Origin: [Eubacterium] eligens ATCC 27750 | Lineage (GTDB): Bacteria; Bacillota; Clostridia; Lachnospirales; Lachnospiraceae | Assembly: GCF_000146185.1 (NCBI RefSeq) | Contig: NC_012778.1 | Coordinates: 206,001 to 270,000, forward strand | Direction: 5' to 3' | DNA: 64,000 nt | Part shown: piece by piece, positions 42,917 through 52,773 of the stretch | Numbering within the stretch: position 1 is the stretch's first letter | Layout: each line of letters begins with the position of its first letter | Notes under the pieces: model-generated | What the model saw: the letters and a program-made list of their open reading frames with translations, nothing else | The model's database searches: none | Told to the model about the DNA's origin: nothing | Made by a program: the position numbers and the translations under genes

Positions 42917-43915
42917 ATGTTATCAACAGATATTGGTATAGATTTAGGTACTGCAAGTATTCTTGTGTACATCAGAGGCAAAGGAGTTGTTCTTAAAGAG
43001 CCTTCAGTTGTTGCATTTGACAGGGATACTAATAAGATTAAGGCTATCGGTGAGGAAGCAAGACTGATGCTTGGTAGAACACCAGGTAACATCGTTGCTG
43101 TAAGACCTCTTCGTCAGGGTGTTATCTCTGATTACACTGTAACTGAGAAGATGCTTAAGTACTTTATCCAGAAGGCTATCGGCAAGAGAATGCTTAAGAA
43201 GCCTAGAATCAGTGTATGCGTACCTTCAGGTGTTACTGAGGTTGAGAAGAAGGCGGTTGAGGATGCTACTCTTCAGGCAGGTGCAAGAGAGGTTGCTATT
43301 ATTGAAGAGCCTATCGCAGCAGCTATCGGTGCAGGTATTGATATTTCAAGACCATGTGGTAATATGATTGTTGATATCGGTGGTGGTACAACTGATATCG
43401 CTGTTATCTCTTTAGGAGGAACTGTTGTAAGTACTTCTATTAAGATTGCCGGTGATGATTTTGATGAAGCTATCGTAAGATACATGAGAAAGAAGCATAA
43501 TCTTCTTATCGGTGAAAGAACCGCAGAAGATATTAAGATAAAGGTTGGTTCTGCTTATCCTAAGGCAGAAGTCACAACTATGAATGTACGAGGAAGAAAC
43601 CTTGTAACAGGTCTTCCTAAGACTGTAGAGGTAAGCTCAGAGGAGACAGAGGAAGCTTTAAGAGAGGCAACTTCACAGATTGTTGAAGCTGTTCACAGCG
43701 TTCTTGAGAAGACTCCACCAGAACTTGCATCTGATATTGCAGACAGAGGAATCGTCCTTACAGGAGGCGGAAGTCTTCTTTCAGGACTTGAGGATTTAAT
43801 TGAAGCCAAGACAGGAATTAATACTATGACAGCCGAAGATCCAATGACATGTGTTGCTATTGGTACAGGTAAGTTTATTGAGTTCCTTGCAGGCTACAGA
43901 GACGAAGTTAAGTAA
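42917..43915 (+). CDS. mbl: Rod-shape-determining protein, MreB/Mbl family
   Basis: This 332-residue actin-like ATPase guides lateral wall synthesis at the membrane. It has the phosphate-1 motif DIGIDLGTASILVY at the N-terminus, PSGVTEVEKKAVEDA, the phosphate-2 motif VDIGGGTTDIAV (about 155-166) and the adenosine motif GIVLTGGGSLL near 275. The start follows AAAGGGG. Placement directly before two FlgG-type rod genes copies the mbl-flhO-flhP order of Bacillus, so Mbl is the likelier name than MreB. Confidence 0.92.
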   Translation: MLSTDIGIDLGTASILVYIRGKGVVLKEPSVVAFDRDTNKIKAIGEEARLMLGRTPGNIVAVRPLRQGVISDYTVTEKMLKYFIQKAIGKRMLKKPRISVCVPSGVTEVEKKAVEDATLQAGAREVAIIEEPIAAAIGAGIDISRPCGNMIVDIGGGTTDIAVISLGGTVVSTSIKIAGDDFDEAIVRYMRKKHNLLIGERTAEDIKIKVGSAYPKAEVTTMNVRGRNLVTGLPKTVEVSSEETEEALREATSQIVEAVHSVLEKTPPELASDIADRGIVLTGGGSLLSGLEDLIEAKTGINTMTAEDPMTCVAIGTGKFIEFLAGYRDEVK

Positions 43916-44018
43916 CCTGGAACATTTTTAATAAGATTATTACAAATGTTTCTTAACATTCTGGCAGAATGGACAATTTTTATGCCGGAAGAATATATTA
44001 TCAAGAAAGAGGCGGGCT

Positions 44019-44789
44019 ATGGTAAAAGGGCTTTATACAGCGTACTCTGGCTTGACAGTTCAGCAGAAGAGACTGGATGTAGTGTCTAATAATCTGGCTA
44101 ATGCAACTACCACAGGTTATAAGAAAGAAGGCCTTACGACACAGTCGTTTAAAGATGTTTATGGCATCAAAGTTAAAGATGAAACTGTGGGCTATATTAA
44201 TCAGAATATCGGAACTCTGAATCTTGGAGCGAAAGTAGGAGAATCCTTCAGAAGCTGGGATCAGGGTTCTTTCCAGAATACTGGCAATACATTTGACTTT
44301 GCGCTTAGTGGAAGTGGATTGTTTTCGATTTCATTCACTAACAAAGCTGGAGAAACTTCAACGCTTTATACCAGGGACGGATCTTTCCAGATGAACCGTG
44401 AAGGTTATCTGGTAACCAAGGATGGTGATTTTGTATTGGGCGAGAATGGTCCGATACAGTTACCTACAGACTTTGAGAGCCTTACTGTAGAAGAGAGTGG
44501 CGAAATATATGCTGACGGACAGTATGTTGACAGGCTTGCGCTTGTAGATTTTGAGGATTACGATTATGTTGAAGCGTATGGAGAGAATCTTTACAAGGCA
44601 GTTGATGGCGCAACACAGACAGAAGCTACAGCAAAGGTTAATCAGGGATATTTGGAGGCTTCCAATATTAATGTGGTAACAGAGATGGTAGATATGATAT
44701 CTATCGCAAGAGATTTTGAAAGTAATCAGAAGATTATGAATACTATCGATGAGATGTTAGGAAAGATGGTATCTATTTCTGAAATTTAG
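44019..44789 (+). CDS. Flagellar hook-basal body protein (FlhO/FlgF-like)
   Basis: This 256-residue rod protein has the N-terminal axial motif SGLTVQQKRLDVVSNNLANA and the matching C-terminal coiled helix (NQGYLEASNINVVTEMVDMI). FlgF/FlgG-type proteins form the rod of the basal body and leave by the flagellar export system. It follows Mbl and precedes a second family member at 40 bp, like flhO-flhP of Bacillus. Size and order suggest FlhO. Confidence 0.9.
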   Translation: MVKGLYTAYSGLTVQQKRLDVVSNNLANATTTGYKKEGLTTQSFKDVYGIKVKDETVGYINQNIGTLNLGAKVGESFRSWDQGSFQNTGNTFDFALSGSGLFSISFTNKAGETSTLYTRDGSFQMNREGYLVTKDGDFVLGENGPIQLPTDFESLTVEESGEIYADGQYVDRLALVDFEDYDYVEAYGENLYKAVDGATQTEATAKVNQGYLEASNINVVTEMVDMISIARDFESNQKIMNTIDEMLGKMVSISEI

Positions 44790-44828
44790 TGACAACTGTT
44801 AGACATTTACATATGGAGGACTAACGAT

Positions 44829-45662
44829 ATGATGAGATCATTGTGGACTGCTGCATCAGGAATGATGAGCCAGCAGACAAGCGTAGATACTATTGCCAAT
44901 AATCTGGCAAATGTTAATACAATCGGATATAAGCAGGAGCAGACTCAGTTTAAGTCTCTGCTTTATCAGAATCTTCAGGCAAAGACTACTTCAGCTAACG
45001 GAGATGATAAGCCTGTTGGAGCACAGGTAGGACTTGGCTCAAGAGTTTCAGCAGTAACATCAATATATACACAGGGTGCTCTTAATGCAACTGACAGTTT
45101 AACTGATTTTGCTATTGATGGAAATGGTTTTTTTGCAGTGAGGGATACTAACACAGGTGATACTGTTTATACAAGAAATGGACATTTTACATGGGCAACA
45201 GCTACAGAAGGCGTAATGCTCAGTACTTCTGAAGGATATCCTGTGCTCAGCGCAGATGGCGCAGAGATTGTTCTTGGGCAGGATGCTAATGGGGAAGATT
45301 ATAAGACGAATCTTATAACTATTGATACGGATGGCAATCTTTTATATCCTGATGAGTCTAACAATCCGGCACCTATTGGAATTAAGATTGGTCTATATCA
45401 GTTTTCTAACCCGGCAGGACTTGATAAGCTTGGAAGCAGCTATCTTGGCGAGACAGAAGCTTCAGGTGTTCCGCTTAATGAGGATTATGATGAAGTTGGG
45501 AAGAAGAGTTCCTTAAGACAATCATATCTTGAGGCATCTAATGTTCAGGTTGCAACTGAGATGGTTAATCTTATTACAGCACAGAGAGCATATGAGTTAT
45601 GCTCTAAAGCTATAACAACATCTGATACAATGATGGAGCAGGCTAATAACCTTAAGAGATAA
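44829..45662 (+). CDS. Flagellar distal rod protein (FlhP/FlgG-like)
   Basis: This 277-residue protein shares the rod-protein ends with its neighbour: SVDTIANNLANVNTIGYKQE near the N-terminus and SYLEASNVQVATEMVNLITA at the C-terminus. The middle part (FAIDGNGFFAV, VYTRNGHFTW) is typical of FlgG. GGAGG precedes the start. Together with the upstream gene it would build the distal rod of the flagellum. Confidence 0.9.
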   Translation: MMRSLWTAASGMMSQQTSVDTIANNLANVNTIGYKQEQTQFKSLLYQNLQAKTTSANGDDKPVGAQVGLGSRVSAVTSIYTQGALNATDSLTDFAIDGNGFFAVRDTNTGDTVYTRNGHFTWATATEGVMLSTSEGYPVLSADGAEIVLGQDANGEDYKTNLITIDTDGNLLYPDESNNPAPIGIKIGLYQFSNPAGLDKLGSSYLGETEASGVPLNEDYDEVGKKSSLRQSYLEASNVQVATEMVNLITAQRAYELCSKAITTSDTMMEQANNLKR

Positions 45663-45676
45663 GTGGGGTGCAGTGT

Positions 45677-46111
45677 ATGAGTGATTCTATCACAGGACTT
45701 AGCAGTATGAATTATTCAGATGTGTATGATTCTAAGGCGGGTTCTTTAACTAATAAACTTACCGGTACTGATTATTCTAAGGCATCAGACGATGAACTTA
45801 TGTCTGTATGCAAGGATTTTGAAAGTTATTTTGTTGAACAGGTTCTTAAGTCAATGGAGAAGATGGCTAAGATTGATTCGGATGACGAAGATAGCAATCT
45901 GTTCTCTTCTATGGCTGGAATTGGTGGAACAGAGGATACTTCACTTAATACTTTGGGGAGTTACTTTGGAGATGAGATGGTGTCATCTTATGCCAAGCTT
46001 ATGACTGATTCTAATCATGGCAAAGGACTTGGAATAGCACAGACGCTTTATGAGCAGATGAAGAGAAATTATTCTACAGAGTCTATTCCTAAGGCAGATG
46101 AGCAGAAATAA
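45677..46111 (+). CDS. Rod-binding protein (FlgJ N-terminal type)
   Basis: This 144-residue protein has the rod-binding domain seen in FlgJ: CKDFESYFVEQVLKSMEKM (about residues 43-61) and later GIAQTLYEQMKRN. It lacks the muramidase domain of proteobacterial FlgJ, as is common in Firmicutes. ATG 45677 after GGGG is used, 14 bp behind the FlgG-like gene, so it is co-transcribed. It would cap or scaffold rod assembly in the cell wall. Confidence 0.88.
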   Translation: MSDSITGLSSMNYSDVYDSKAGSLTNKLTGTDYSKASDDELMSVCKDFESYFVEQVLKSMEKMAKIDSDDEDSNLFSSMAGIGGTEDTSLNTLGSYFGDEMVSSYAKLMTDSNHGKGLGIAQTLYEQMKRNYSTESIPKADEQK

Positions 46112-46136
46112 TATTTAACATAAAGGAGATAACAGA

Positions 46137-48408
46137 TTGGATTACGAGTCTGTGAAATATGTAGAGGGCTTTGTGGAGAATATTATCTTCAGGAATGAAG
46201 ACAATGGATATACGGTTTTTAATATTGTATACGATGATGAAGAAATCACCTGTGTTGGAGTGTTAAGCTATATCAACACAGGTGAATTTATTACCGCACA
46301 AGGCGAATTTGTTAAGCATGCAGTTTACTACATGCAGTTTAAAGTCACATCTTATGAGTTCAGAGCGCCGGATGATGCTGCATCCGTAAGGCGTTATCTA
46401 AGCTCCGGGGCAATAAAGGGTATCGGCGAGAAGATGGCTGAACGAATAGTTAAGACATTTGGCGATGATACATTCAGGATTATGGAAGAAGAACCGGAGC
46501 GTCTGGCTGAGATTAAAGGAATAAGCATGTCTAAAGCTATGGATATAGCGAACCAGCTTATTGACAAGAAAGACATCAGAAAAGCAATGATGTTTCTTCA
46601 GCGTTATGGAATCCAGATGAATCTTGCCAACAAAATATTTAAGCGTTATGGAAACGACATTTATAACATTCTTGAACAGAATCCGTACAGGCTTGCTGAT
46701 GACATAGAGGGTGTCGGTTTTAGGACGGCTGATGAGATTGCTTCGCGTGCCGGAATCAAGATTGATTCTGAATTCAGGATTAAGAGCGGAATATTTTATG
46801 TGCTTAATCAGGCGACAATGCAGGGGCACACATATCTTCCGTATGATAAGCTTGTGCGTCAGGTAAACGAATTGCTTTTGATTGATGTTCAGGATTATGA
46901 CAAATATCTTATGGACCTGACAATGGATAAGAAGATAGTTGTTAAGGTTAAGGACAATGTAAAATGTGTCTATGCCCGTATGTATTACAACATGGAAGCA
47001 AATGTTGCAGCTATGCTTAATAATCTTGACGTCCAGATTGAGGAAGACCAGAAATTCATAGATGACAGGATTGCAAGGATTGAGGATAAAGAAGGAATAA
47101 CTCTTGATGATATCCAGAAAGAGGCTGTTGCGAAAGCAGTAAGAAACGGGCTTGTTATTGTTACTGGCGGTCCGGGAACCGGTAAGACTACAACTATTAA
47201 TACAATAATCAAATATTTTGAGCTGGAAGGTCTGGAAATCAGGCTGGCAGCGCCTACGGGACGTGCAGCCAAGAGAATGACAGAAGCCTGTGGATATGAA
47301 GCACAGACTATCCACAGAATGTTAGAGATAAGCGGCGGCGTTCCTGAGGGTGACAGAAAGTCGGCGGCAACAGGGCTGTCTATGTTCTTTGAGAGAAATG
47401 AGGACAATCCGCTTGAAGCTGATGTTATTATTGTTGATGAGATGTCAATGGTAGACATTAGCATTATGAATTCACTTCTTAAAGCTGTTTCGATTGGAAC
47501 AAAACTGATTCTTGTAGGTGATGTGGACCAGCTTCCAAGTGTAGGTCCGGGAAATGTACTTAAAGACATTATAGAATCCGGATGTTTTCCGGTTGTTAAG
47601 CTGGAGAGGATATTCAGACAGGCGGCACAGAGTGAGATTATTATTAACGCCCATAAGATAAACAGGGGTGAGGAGGTAGTACTTAACAAGTACAGCAAGG
47701 ATTTTCTCTTTGTTCACAGAAACGGTGCTGACAATATTATAAATGCGATGAAAACGCTTATTAAGGACAAACTTCCGGACTATGTAGGTGCCGATGTGTA
47801 TGACCTTCAGATTCTTACTCCATCGCGAAAATCCAATGTCGGGGTGGAACGTCTTAATAAGATTATGCAGGATTTTCTTAATCCGGCTGATGCTATCAAG
47901 CAGGAAAGACAGGTCGGTGATGTTACTTTCCGTGAAGGTGATAAGGTTATGCAGATTAAGAATGACTATCAGCTTGCATGGGAAAAACGAAGCAGATACG
48001 GTATTCCAACAGAACAGGGAACGGGCGCATTTAACGGGGATACCGGAGTTATTAGAGAGAATAAGCACATTTGATGAGAATGTAACTGTGAAATTCGAAG
48101 ATGGCAGATTCGTTACTTATGAATTCTCTCAGCTTGATGAGCTTGAACTTGCGTATGCGATTACAGTTCACAAATCACAGGGAAGTGAGTACCCGGCGGT
48201 TATTATTCCGATGTCGCAGGGACCAAGAATGCTGATGAACAGGAATATTCTGTATACGGCAGTTACAAGAGCAAGAAAATGTGTGTGCCTCGTTGGGGAA
48301 GAGGAGATATTCAGGCTTATGGCTGACAATGTATCAGAGTCAAAACGATATTCTTCACTCACAGACAGGATTGAAGAAATCAGACATATTGAAGATTTTG
48401 GACAATGA
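46137..48408 (+). pseudogene. recD2: RecD2-type DNA helicase with a frameshift
   Basis: A TTG start after AAGGAG opens a RecD2-like helicase: an N-terminal OB/HhH region with GIGEKMAERI and GVGFRTADEIA, Walker A GGPGTGKTT, Walker B IVDEMSMVD and RIFRQAAQSE. The frame stops at 48074. An overlapping frame from about 48060 continues correctly (STFDENVTVKFEDG, ITVHKSQGSEYP, TAVTRARK) to 48408. One extra A around 48058-48061 explains the break (GAGAATAAG instead of GAGATAAG). If real, the protein lacks motifs V-VI. Sequencing error is the other explanation. Confidence 0.85.
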
Positions 48409-48454
48409 TAATTGATATGTTTATATGTGATAATGATGACAATAATGGGGGATT

Positions 48455-49186
48455 ATGGATTATAAGAAGGTATTAATGGAGGCAGTTAATGCGGTACTTC
48501 CGCCAGCGTGTCCTATGTGTGGAAAGCCGGCACCTTTTGCTGGGGGCAGCAGGGTTGATATATGCCCGGACTGTATGCGCAAGGTGAGCTATGTCAGTGA
48601 GCCGGTCTGTCTTAAATGTGGCAAACCGGTTGAAAATGATGAAGTGGAATATTGCAGTGATTGCAGCAGGAAAGAACATGTTTATGACCAGGCATGCGCT
48701 GTGTATGAATATTCTAAGTGCATCAAGGATTCAATATACAGATTCAAGTATCACAATAAAAGGGAATATGCAGGTATCTATGCAAAACAGATTGCAGACA
48801 AGTGTGGCAGCATGATTCATGCCTGGGCGCCAGATGCACTGATTCCTGTGCCTATTCACAGTTCAAGACTTAAGGAAAGAGGGTTTAACCAGGCAGAGCT
48901 GATTGCAGGAGAATTGGAACAGCTTATTGGTATCCCTATGGATTGTGAAGCTCTTGTGAGAGTTGTTAAAACAGTTCCTATGAAAGAACTGGATAATGCA
49001 CATAGGGTTAAAAATCTGCAAAATGCTTTTCAAGCAGGAGAAAAAGTTGTAAGATATAGTAAAGTTTTAATTGTGGACGATATATATACAACAGGAGCAA
49101 CATTTGATGCATGTGCTGCAGTACTCAAGCATGCTGGCGTTCAGGAAGTGTATGGGGTAAGTTTGTGCATTGGCGACGGATTCTAG
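48455..49186 (+). CDS. comFC: ComF family protein (phosphoribosyltransferase-like)
   Basis: This 243-residue protein has an N-terminal zinc-binding region with four cysteine pairs (PACPMCGKP, CPDC, CLKCGKP, CSDC) and a C-terminal type I phosphoribosyltransferase fold with VLIVDDIYTTGAT (about residues 208-220). ComFC takes part in DNA uptake for transformation in Bacillus and Haemophilus relatives. It stands where the Bacillus comF operon lies, just before yvyF-flgM-flgN-flgK-flgL. Confidence 0.92.
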   Translation: MDYKKVLMEAVNAVLPPACPMCGKPAPFAGGSRVDICPDCMRKVSYVSEPVCLKCGKPVENDEVEYCSDCSRKEHVYDQACAVYEYSKCIKDSIYRFKYHNKREYAGIYAKQIADKCGSMIHAWAPDALIPVPIHSSRLKERGFNQAELIAGELEQLIGIPMDCEALVRVVKTVPMKELDNAHRVKNLQNAFQAGEKVVRYSKVLIVDDIYTTGATFDACAAVLKHAGVQEVYGVSLCIGDGF

Positions 49187-49237
49187 TGCGGATGCGGTTT
49201 TGTTTTGCAAAACAATGATGCTTAACAAGGAGGATTT

Positions 49238-49657
49238 ATGGAAGTTAGAAATTGTAAGAATTGTGGAAGATTATATAATTATATCGGGGGCGCATACAGA
49301 CTCTGCCCTGACTGTATGAAGAAACTTGAAGAAAAGTTTCAGGAGGTTAAGCAATATATAGAAGATAATCCAAGATCTGATATGAGAGATATATCAGAGA
49401 ACTGTGATGTAAGTACAAGACAGATTGAGCAGTGGATAAGAGAAGAAAGACTGTCGTTCAGTGATGATTCACCTATTGGCATTGCATGCGAAGTATGCGG
49501 AGCTACCATAAAAACAGGAAGATACTGTGAAAGATGCAAGTATGACATGGCTAACAGGCTTGGCAGCATGTATGGAAGTGCTACATCGGCCGTAGGCAAT
49601 GTTGACAAGGAAAGAGCGAGAAGAGAAAAGGCAAGAATGAGATTCCTTGATAAGTAA
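49238..49657 (+). CDS. yvyF: YvyF family flagellar operon protein
   Basis: This 139-residue protein matches the YvyF/TIGR03826 type: an N-terminal zinc knuckle (CKNCGRLYNYIGG...CPDC), a helix-turn-helix-like middle (DISENCDVSTRQIEQWIREE) and a second zinc knuckle (CEVCGATI...CERC). It lies between ComFC and FlgM exactly as in Bacillus. Its function is not settled; regulation of flagellar genes has been suggested. Confidence 0.88.
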   Translation: MEVRNCKNCGRLYNYIGGAYRLCPDCMKKLEEKFQEVKQYIEDNPRSDMRDISENCDVSTRQIEQWIREERLSFSDDSPIGIACEVCGATIKTGRYCERCKYDMANRLGSMYGSATSAVGNVDKERARREKARMRFLDK

Positions 49658-49710
49658 TTAAAGGGTGAAACTTACCCGGATAATTAATTAGCATTTTTTC
49701 AAAAGAGGTA

Positions 49711-49738
49711 TAAAGTATTTTGAAAAACCGTCCGATAT
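49711..49738 (+). promoter_or_regulatory. Sigma-28 (SigD) promoter before flgM
   Basis: TAAA (49711-49714) and TCCGATAT (49731-49738) are 16 bp apart, close to the TAAA-N15-GCCGATAT consensus of flagellar sigma factors. It would drive flgM and the hook-associated genes late in assembly. Confidence 0.75.
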
Positions 49739-49794
49739 CTTACACATAAAGCAGGAGTTATCTGTTTTAATTAATAGAAAGTGAGGCGGTTAAT

Positions 49795-50076
49795 ATGCGT
49801 ATAGATGCTTATAATGCTGTTAATCAGATATATCAGACCAGCCAGATTTCTAAAGCTAAGGCTACAGCAAAGACATCATCGGCTAGTGATAAGTTTGAAA
49901 TTTCTGACACAGCCAGGACATATCAGACAGCCAGAACAGCAGTGAGCGCGGCTTCCGATGTTCGGGAAGATAAGATTGCCGATATCAAGGCACGCATGGC
50001 AGCAGGAACATATAATATCAGTTCAGAAGCTGTTGCAGATAAGATTTTGAACAACATTTCTACATTAACATTTTAG
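49795..50076 (+). CDS. flgM: Anti-sigma-28 factor FlgM
   Basis: This 93-residue protein has the FlgM pattern: a polar start, SDKFEISDTARTYQTA and the C-terminal sigma-binding helices REDKIADIKARMAAGTYNIS and SEAVADKILN. It holds the flagellar sigma factor inactive until the hook is complete, when it is exported. The sigma-28 promoter directly upstream gives feedback control. It starts after GAGGCGG and is followed by FlgN after 14 bp. Confidence 0.9.
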   Translation: MRIDAYNAVNQIYQTSQISKAKATAKTSSASDKFEISDTARTYQTARTAVSAASDVREDKIADIKARMAAGTYNISSEAVADKILNNISTLTF

Positions 50077-50090
50077 CGGGGTTTTATTAG

Positions 50091-50603
50091 ATGGCAAGTT
50101 TGATTGATTCTTTGATTAATATAATGGATGATGAAAACAGACAGTATACAGCACTGCTGGACTTGTCTAATAATAAGACTGCTGCTATTGTTAATGGCAA
50201 TGTTGAGCAGCTTCAGGAAATATTTGGGAAAGAGCAGAAGCTGATTGATGTAATCACAAGACTTGAGACGGAACGAGAGGCGTGTGTTACAGACATATGT
50301 AAGATTTTGCATCTGTCACCTTCAGAGGTTAAAGTCAGAGAGATTGTAAGACTTTTGGAGAAGAAGCCTAAAGAACATGATGCACTTGAACAGTCGTATC
50401 TTAATCTTAAGAATACTGTTAAACAGCTGACAGAAGTTAATGATAATAATAAGCAGCTTCTTAAGCAGTCTATGGATATGATAGAATTCGAGATTAATCT
50501 GGCCAGGAATGCAAGCATGGCACCACAGACAGCTAACTATGGAAAGGGAGCTTATGAGGAGAACAGCGGCTTAGGCGGTGGCAGTTTTGATGCAAAGCAG
50601 TAA
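50091..50603 (+). CDS. flgN: FlgN family export chaperone
   Basis: This 170-residue, almost wholly helical protein fits the FlgN chaperone family, which keeps FlgK and FlgL unfolded for export. The N-terminal helix (LIDSLINIMDDENRQYTALL) and its place between flgM and flgK support this. The Gly-rich C-terminal tail is probably disordered. Confidence 0.85.
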   Translation: MASLIDSLINIMDDENRQYTALLDLSNNKTAAIVNGNVEQLQEIFGKEQKLIDVITRLETEREACVTDICKILHLSPSEVKVREIVRLLEKKPKEHDALEQSYLNLKNTVKQLTEVNDNNKQLLKQSMDMIEFEINLARNASMAPQTANYGKGAYEENSGLGGGSFDAKQ

Positions 50604-50682
50604 TGGCTGCATGAATGATTTTACATTTATAATTGGATATTATCACGGATGATGTATATGTGCTTATCCGTGTTCGGGAATG

Positions 50683-50716
50683 AGCCACATTTTCACAATG
50701 AGAATGTGGCTTTTTT
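50683..50716 (+). terminator. Terminator between flgN and flgK
   Basis: GCCACATTTTC-ACAAT-GAGAATGTGGC forms an 11-bp stem followed by six T. Transcription into flgK must partly read through or begin after it. Confidence 0.85.
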
Positions 50717-50797
50717 AAGCCCTGAGGGGTGTTTTATCAGAAAAATGTGTCGATATACATATCAGATGATTTTAAATTTTAAGAAAGAGGTGACCTT

Positions 50798-52738
50798 ATG
50801 GCTAACGGAATGGCGGGGCTGTTTATTGGAACAACAGGGCTTAAGACAGCACAGACAGCACTTAATACAACAGCACACAATCTGTCAAATATTAATACAT
50901 CGGGATATACAAGACAGCAGGTCACATTTTCAGATACACAGTATGTAAGAGTGAATACCAGTGATAAGGTGAGTTCACCGGATTATGGACTTGGTGTTGC
51001 GGTTTCTGAAGTGAGAAGAATAAGAGACCAGTTTATAGATCAGGCATACAGAAATGAAAATTCCAGACTTGGATTTTATGAGAGCCAGTATAAGGCGATT
51101 GAAGAGATAGAAGACCAGTTTGGCGAGATGCAGGGCGTTACATATGAATCATATCTTATTAATCTTTATAATTCTGTTAATGAGCTGGCCAAGAATCCTA
51201 CAAGTACAGTAGCGAGGTCATCGCTTATCCAGAATGCAACAGCTTTTATTGAAAAGTCTGAAAATGTATATAAAGGACTGAAGGATTACCAGACAACACT
51301 TAATACACAGGTTAAGAATATGGTTGATTCAATTAATAAGCTTGGAGACAAAATCTATACACTGAATAAGAAAATATCAAAGATTGAGTCTACAGGAATT
51401 GAGGATGCCAATGATTTAAGAGATGAAAGAGATGCGGCAATCGATGAACTCAGCAAGTATATTGATATTACATATTACGAGAATGACAGCAAGGAAGTAG
51501 TTATATCTGCTGAAGGAATTCCATTTATAACAATGGGAGAACTTGCGAAGATGGATACAAGAGTTGTTGAAGGCACGAACCTTGTTATTCCTACATGGCC
51601 GGGATATGAAAGAGATGTGTATGATTTAAGTACAGAGGCATCTAATGTAGATGATACAGACAAGGGTGAACTTAAGGGACTTCTTATTGCAAGAGGCAAT
51701 ATGGTTGTTGATTATACGGTTGTTCCTGAAGCACCAAGCAGTTCGGATTATGATATGAGTACTGCTGATGGAAGGGCAGCATATCAGGAAGCATATAACA
51801 AATATTACAAGGCACAGGAATATTACAATACTTATATTGAGCCATCTGCAATTCTTAGTGCTATGGCTGGATTCGATAAGCTTGTCAATGGCATTGTTGA
51901 GAAGATTAATAATATACTTTGTCCGGAAAAGTCAGAGGTAAGGAATAATCCTTATATGGCGCCAGACGGAACAGAGATTCAGGCAGATATATATACATAC
52001 AATTCTGTCAGCCAGCAGGTGCTTTTCGACAGATATGGACGCGAGGTTACCGGAACTGATAATGGAGATGGAACATACAGCTTTTCTTCCGGAGAAAAGT
52101 TATATATGAGCTTCGGGGGCGCAGAAGTGCCGGTTGATTCATATACATATTCAATGCTTGATATGGACAAGACCGGATATGGAATGGATGATGATAAGAC
52201 GGTAGGAACAGAGCTATTTTCAAGAAAAGGCACTGACAGATATATTAAGACAACTGATGATTCAGGAAAAACAATTTATATAAGAAATAATCTTAATGAA
52301 ACAGATTATGAATCGCTTTATAAGCTTGGCAATCTACAGATTAATCCGGAAGCAGCCCAGAATGTTGGAAAGATTCCACTTTCTACAGTTCAGGGAAAAG
52401 AAGATTTTGACAGGGCTAAGGAACTGGTAGATGCATGGGATGAAAAGTTTGCGTCACTTAATCCTGATACATATGCCAAATCAGATTTCATGACATTTTA
52501 TAATAACTTTATTGGAGAGTATGCGACACTAGGAAAAGCGCTTGGCAATTATGTAAGCAATCAGACTACTATGGTTGATGGATATGATAACCAGAGACTT
52601 CAGTCTGAGGGCGTTTCTTCCGATGAAGAATTAGAGAAAATGATTAAATACCAGCAGGCATACAATGCAGCATCACGATATGTCAATGTTGTAAATCAGA
52701 TGTTAGAGCATCTTGTAACATCGCTTGGTAATGCATAA
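50798..52738 (+). CDS. flgK: Flagellar hook-associated protein FlgK (HAP1), copy 1
   Basis: This 646-residue protein has the conserved N-terminal part (LKTAQTALNTTAHNLSNINT and GYTRQQV) and the C-terminal coiled helix (VSSDEELEKMIKYQQAYNAA and SRYVNVVNQMLEHL) of FlgK. It would form the first hook-filament junction ring. Gaps in the middle hold a variable surface domain. A second, shorter FlgK follows 35 bp later. Confidence 0.92.
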   Translation: MANGMAGLFIGTTGLKTAQTALNTTAHNLSNINTSGYTRQQVTFSDTQYVRVNTSDKVSSPDYGLGVAVSEVRRIRDQFIDQAYRNENSRLGFYESQYKAIEEIEDQFGEMQGVTYESYLINLYNSVNELAKNPTSTVARSSLIQNATAFIEKSENVYKGLKDYQTTLNTQVKNMVDSINKLGDKIYTLNKKISKIESTGIEDANDLRDERDAAIDELSKYIDITYYENDSKEVVISAEGIPFITMGELAKMDTRVVEGTNLVIPTWPGYERDVYDLSTEASNVDDTDKGELKGLLIARGNMVVDYTVVPEAPSSSDYDMSTADGRAAYQEAYNKYYKAQEYYNTYIEPSAILSAMAGFDKLVNGIVEKINNILCPEKSEVRNNPYMAPDGTEIQADIYTYNSVSQQVLFDRYGREVTGTDNGDGTYSFSSGEKLYMSFGGAEVPVDSYTYSMLDMDKTGYGMDDDKTVGTELFSRKGTDRYIKTTDDSGKTIYIRNNLNETDYESLYKLGNLQINPEAAQNVGKIPLSTVQGKEDFDRAKELVDAWDEKFASLNPDTYAKSDFMTFYNNFIGEYATLGKALGNYVSNQTTMVDGYDNQRLQSEGVSSDEELEKMIKYQQAYNAASRYVNVVNQMLEHLVTSLGNA

Positions 52739-52773
52739 AACAGTCGCAGCTGCTTCACAAATAAGGAGGATTT

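Noticed and set aside
46398..48068. Long minus-strand open frames inside recD2
   Set aside because: They are antisense to a clear helicase gene and lack ribosome sites.
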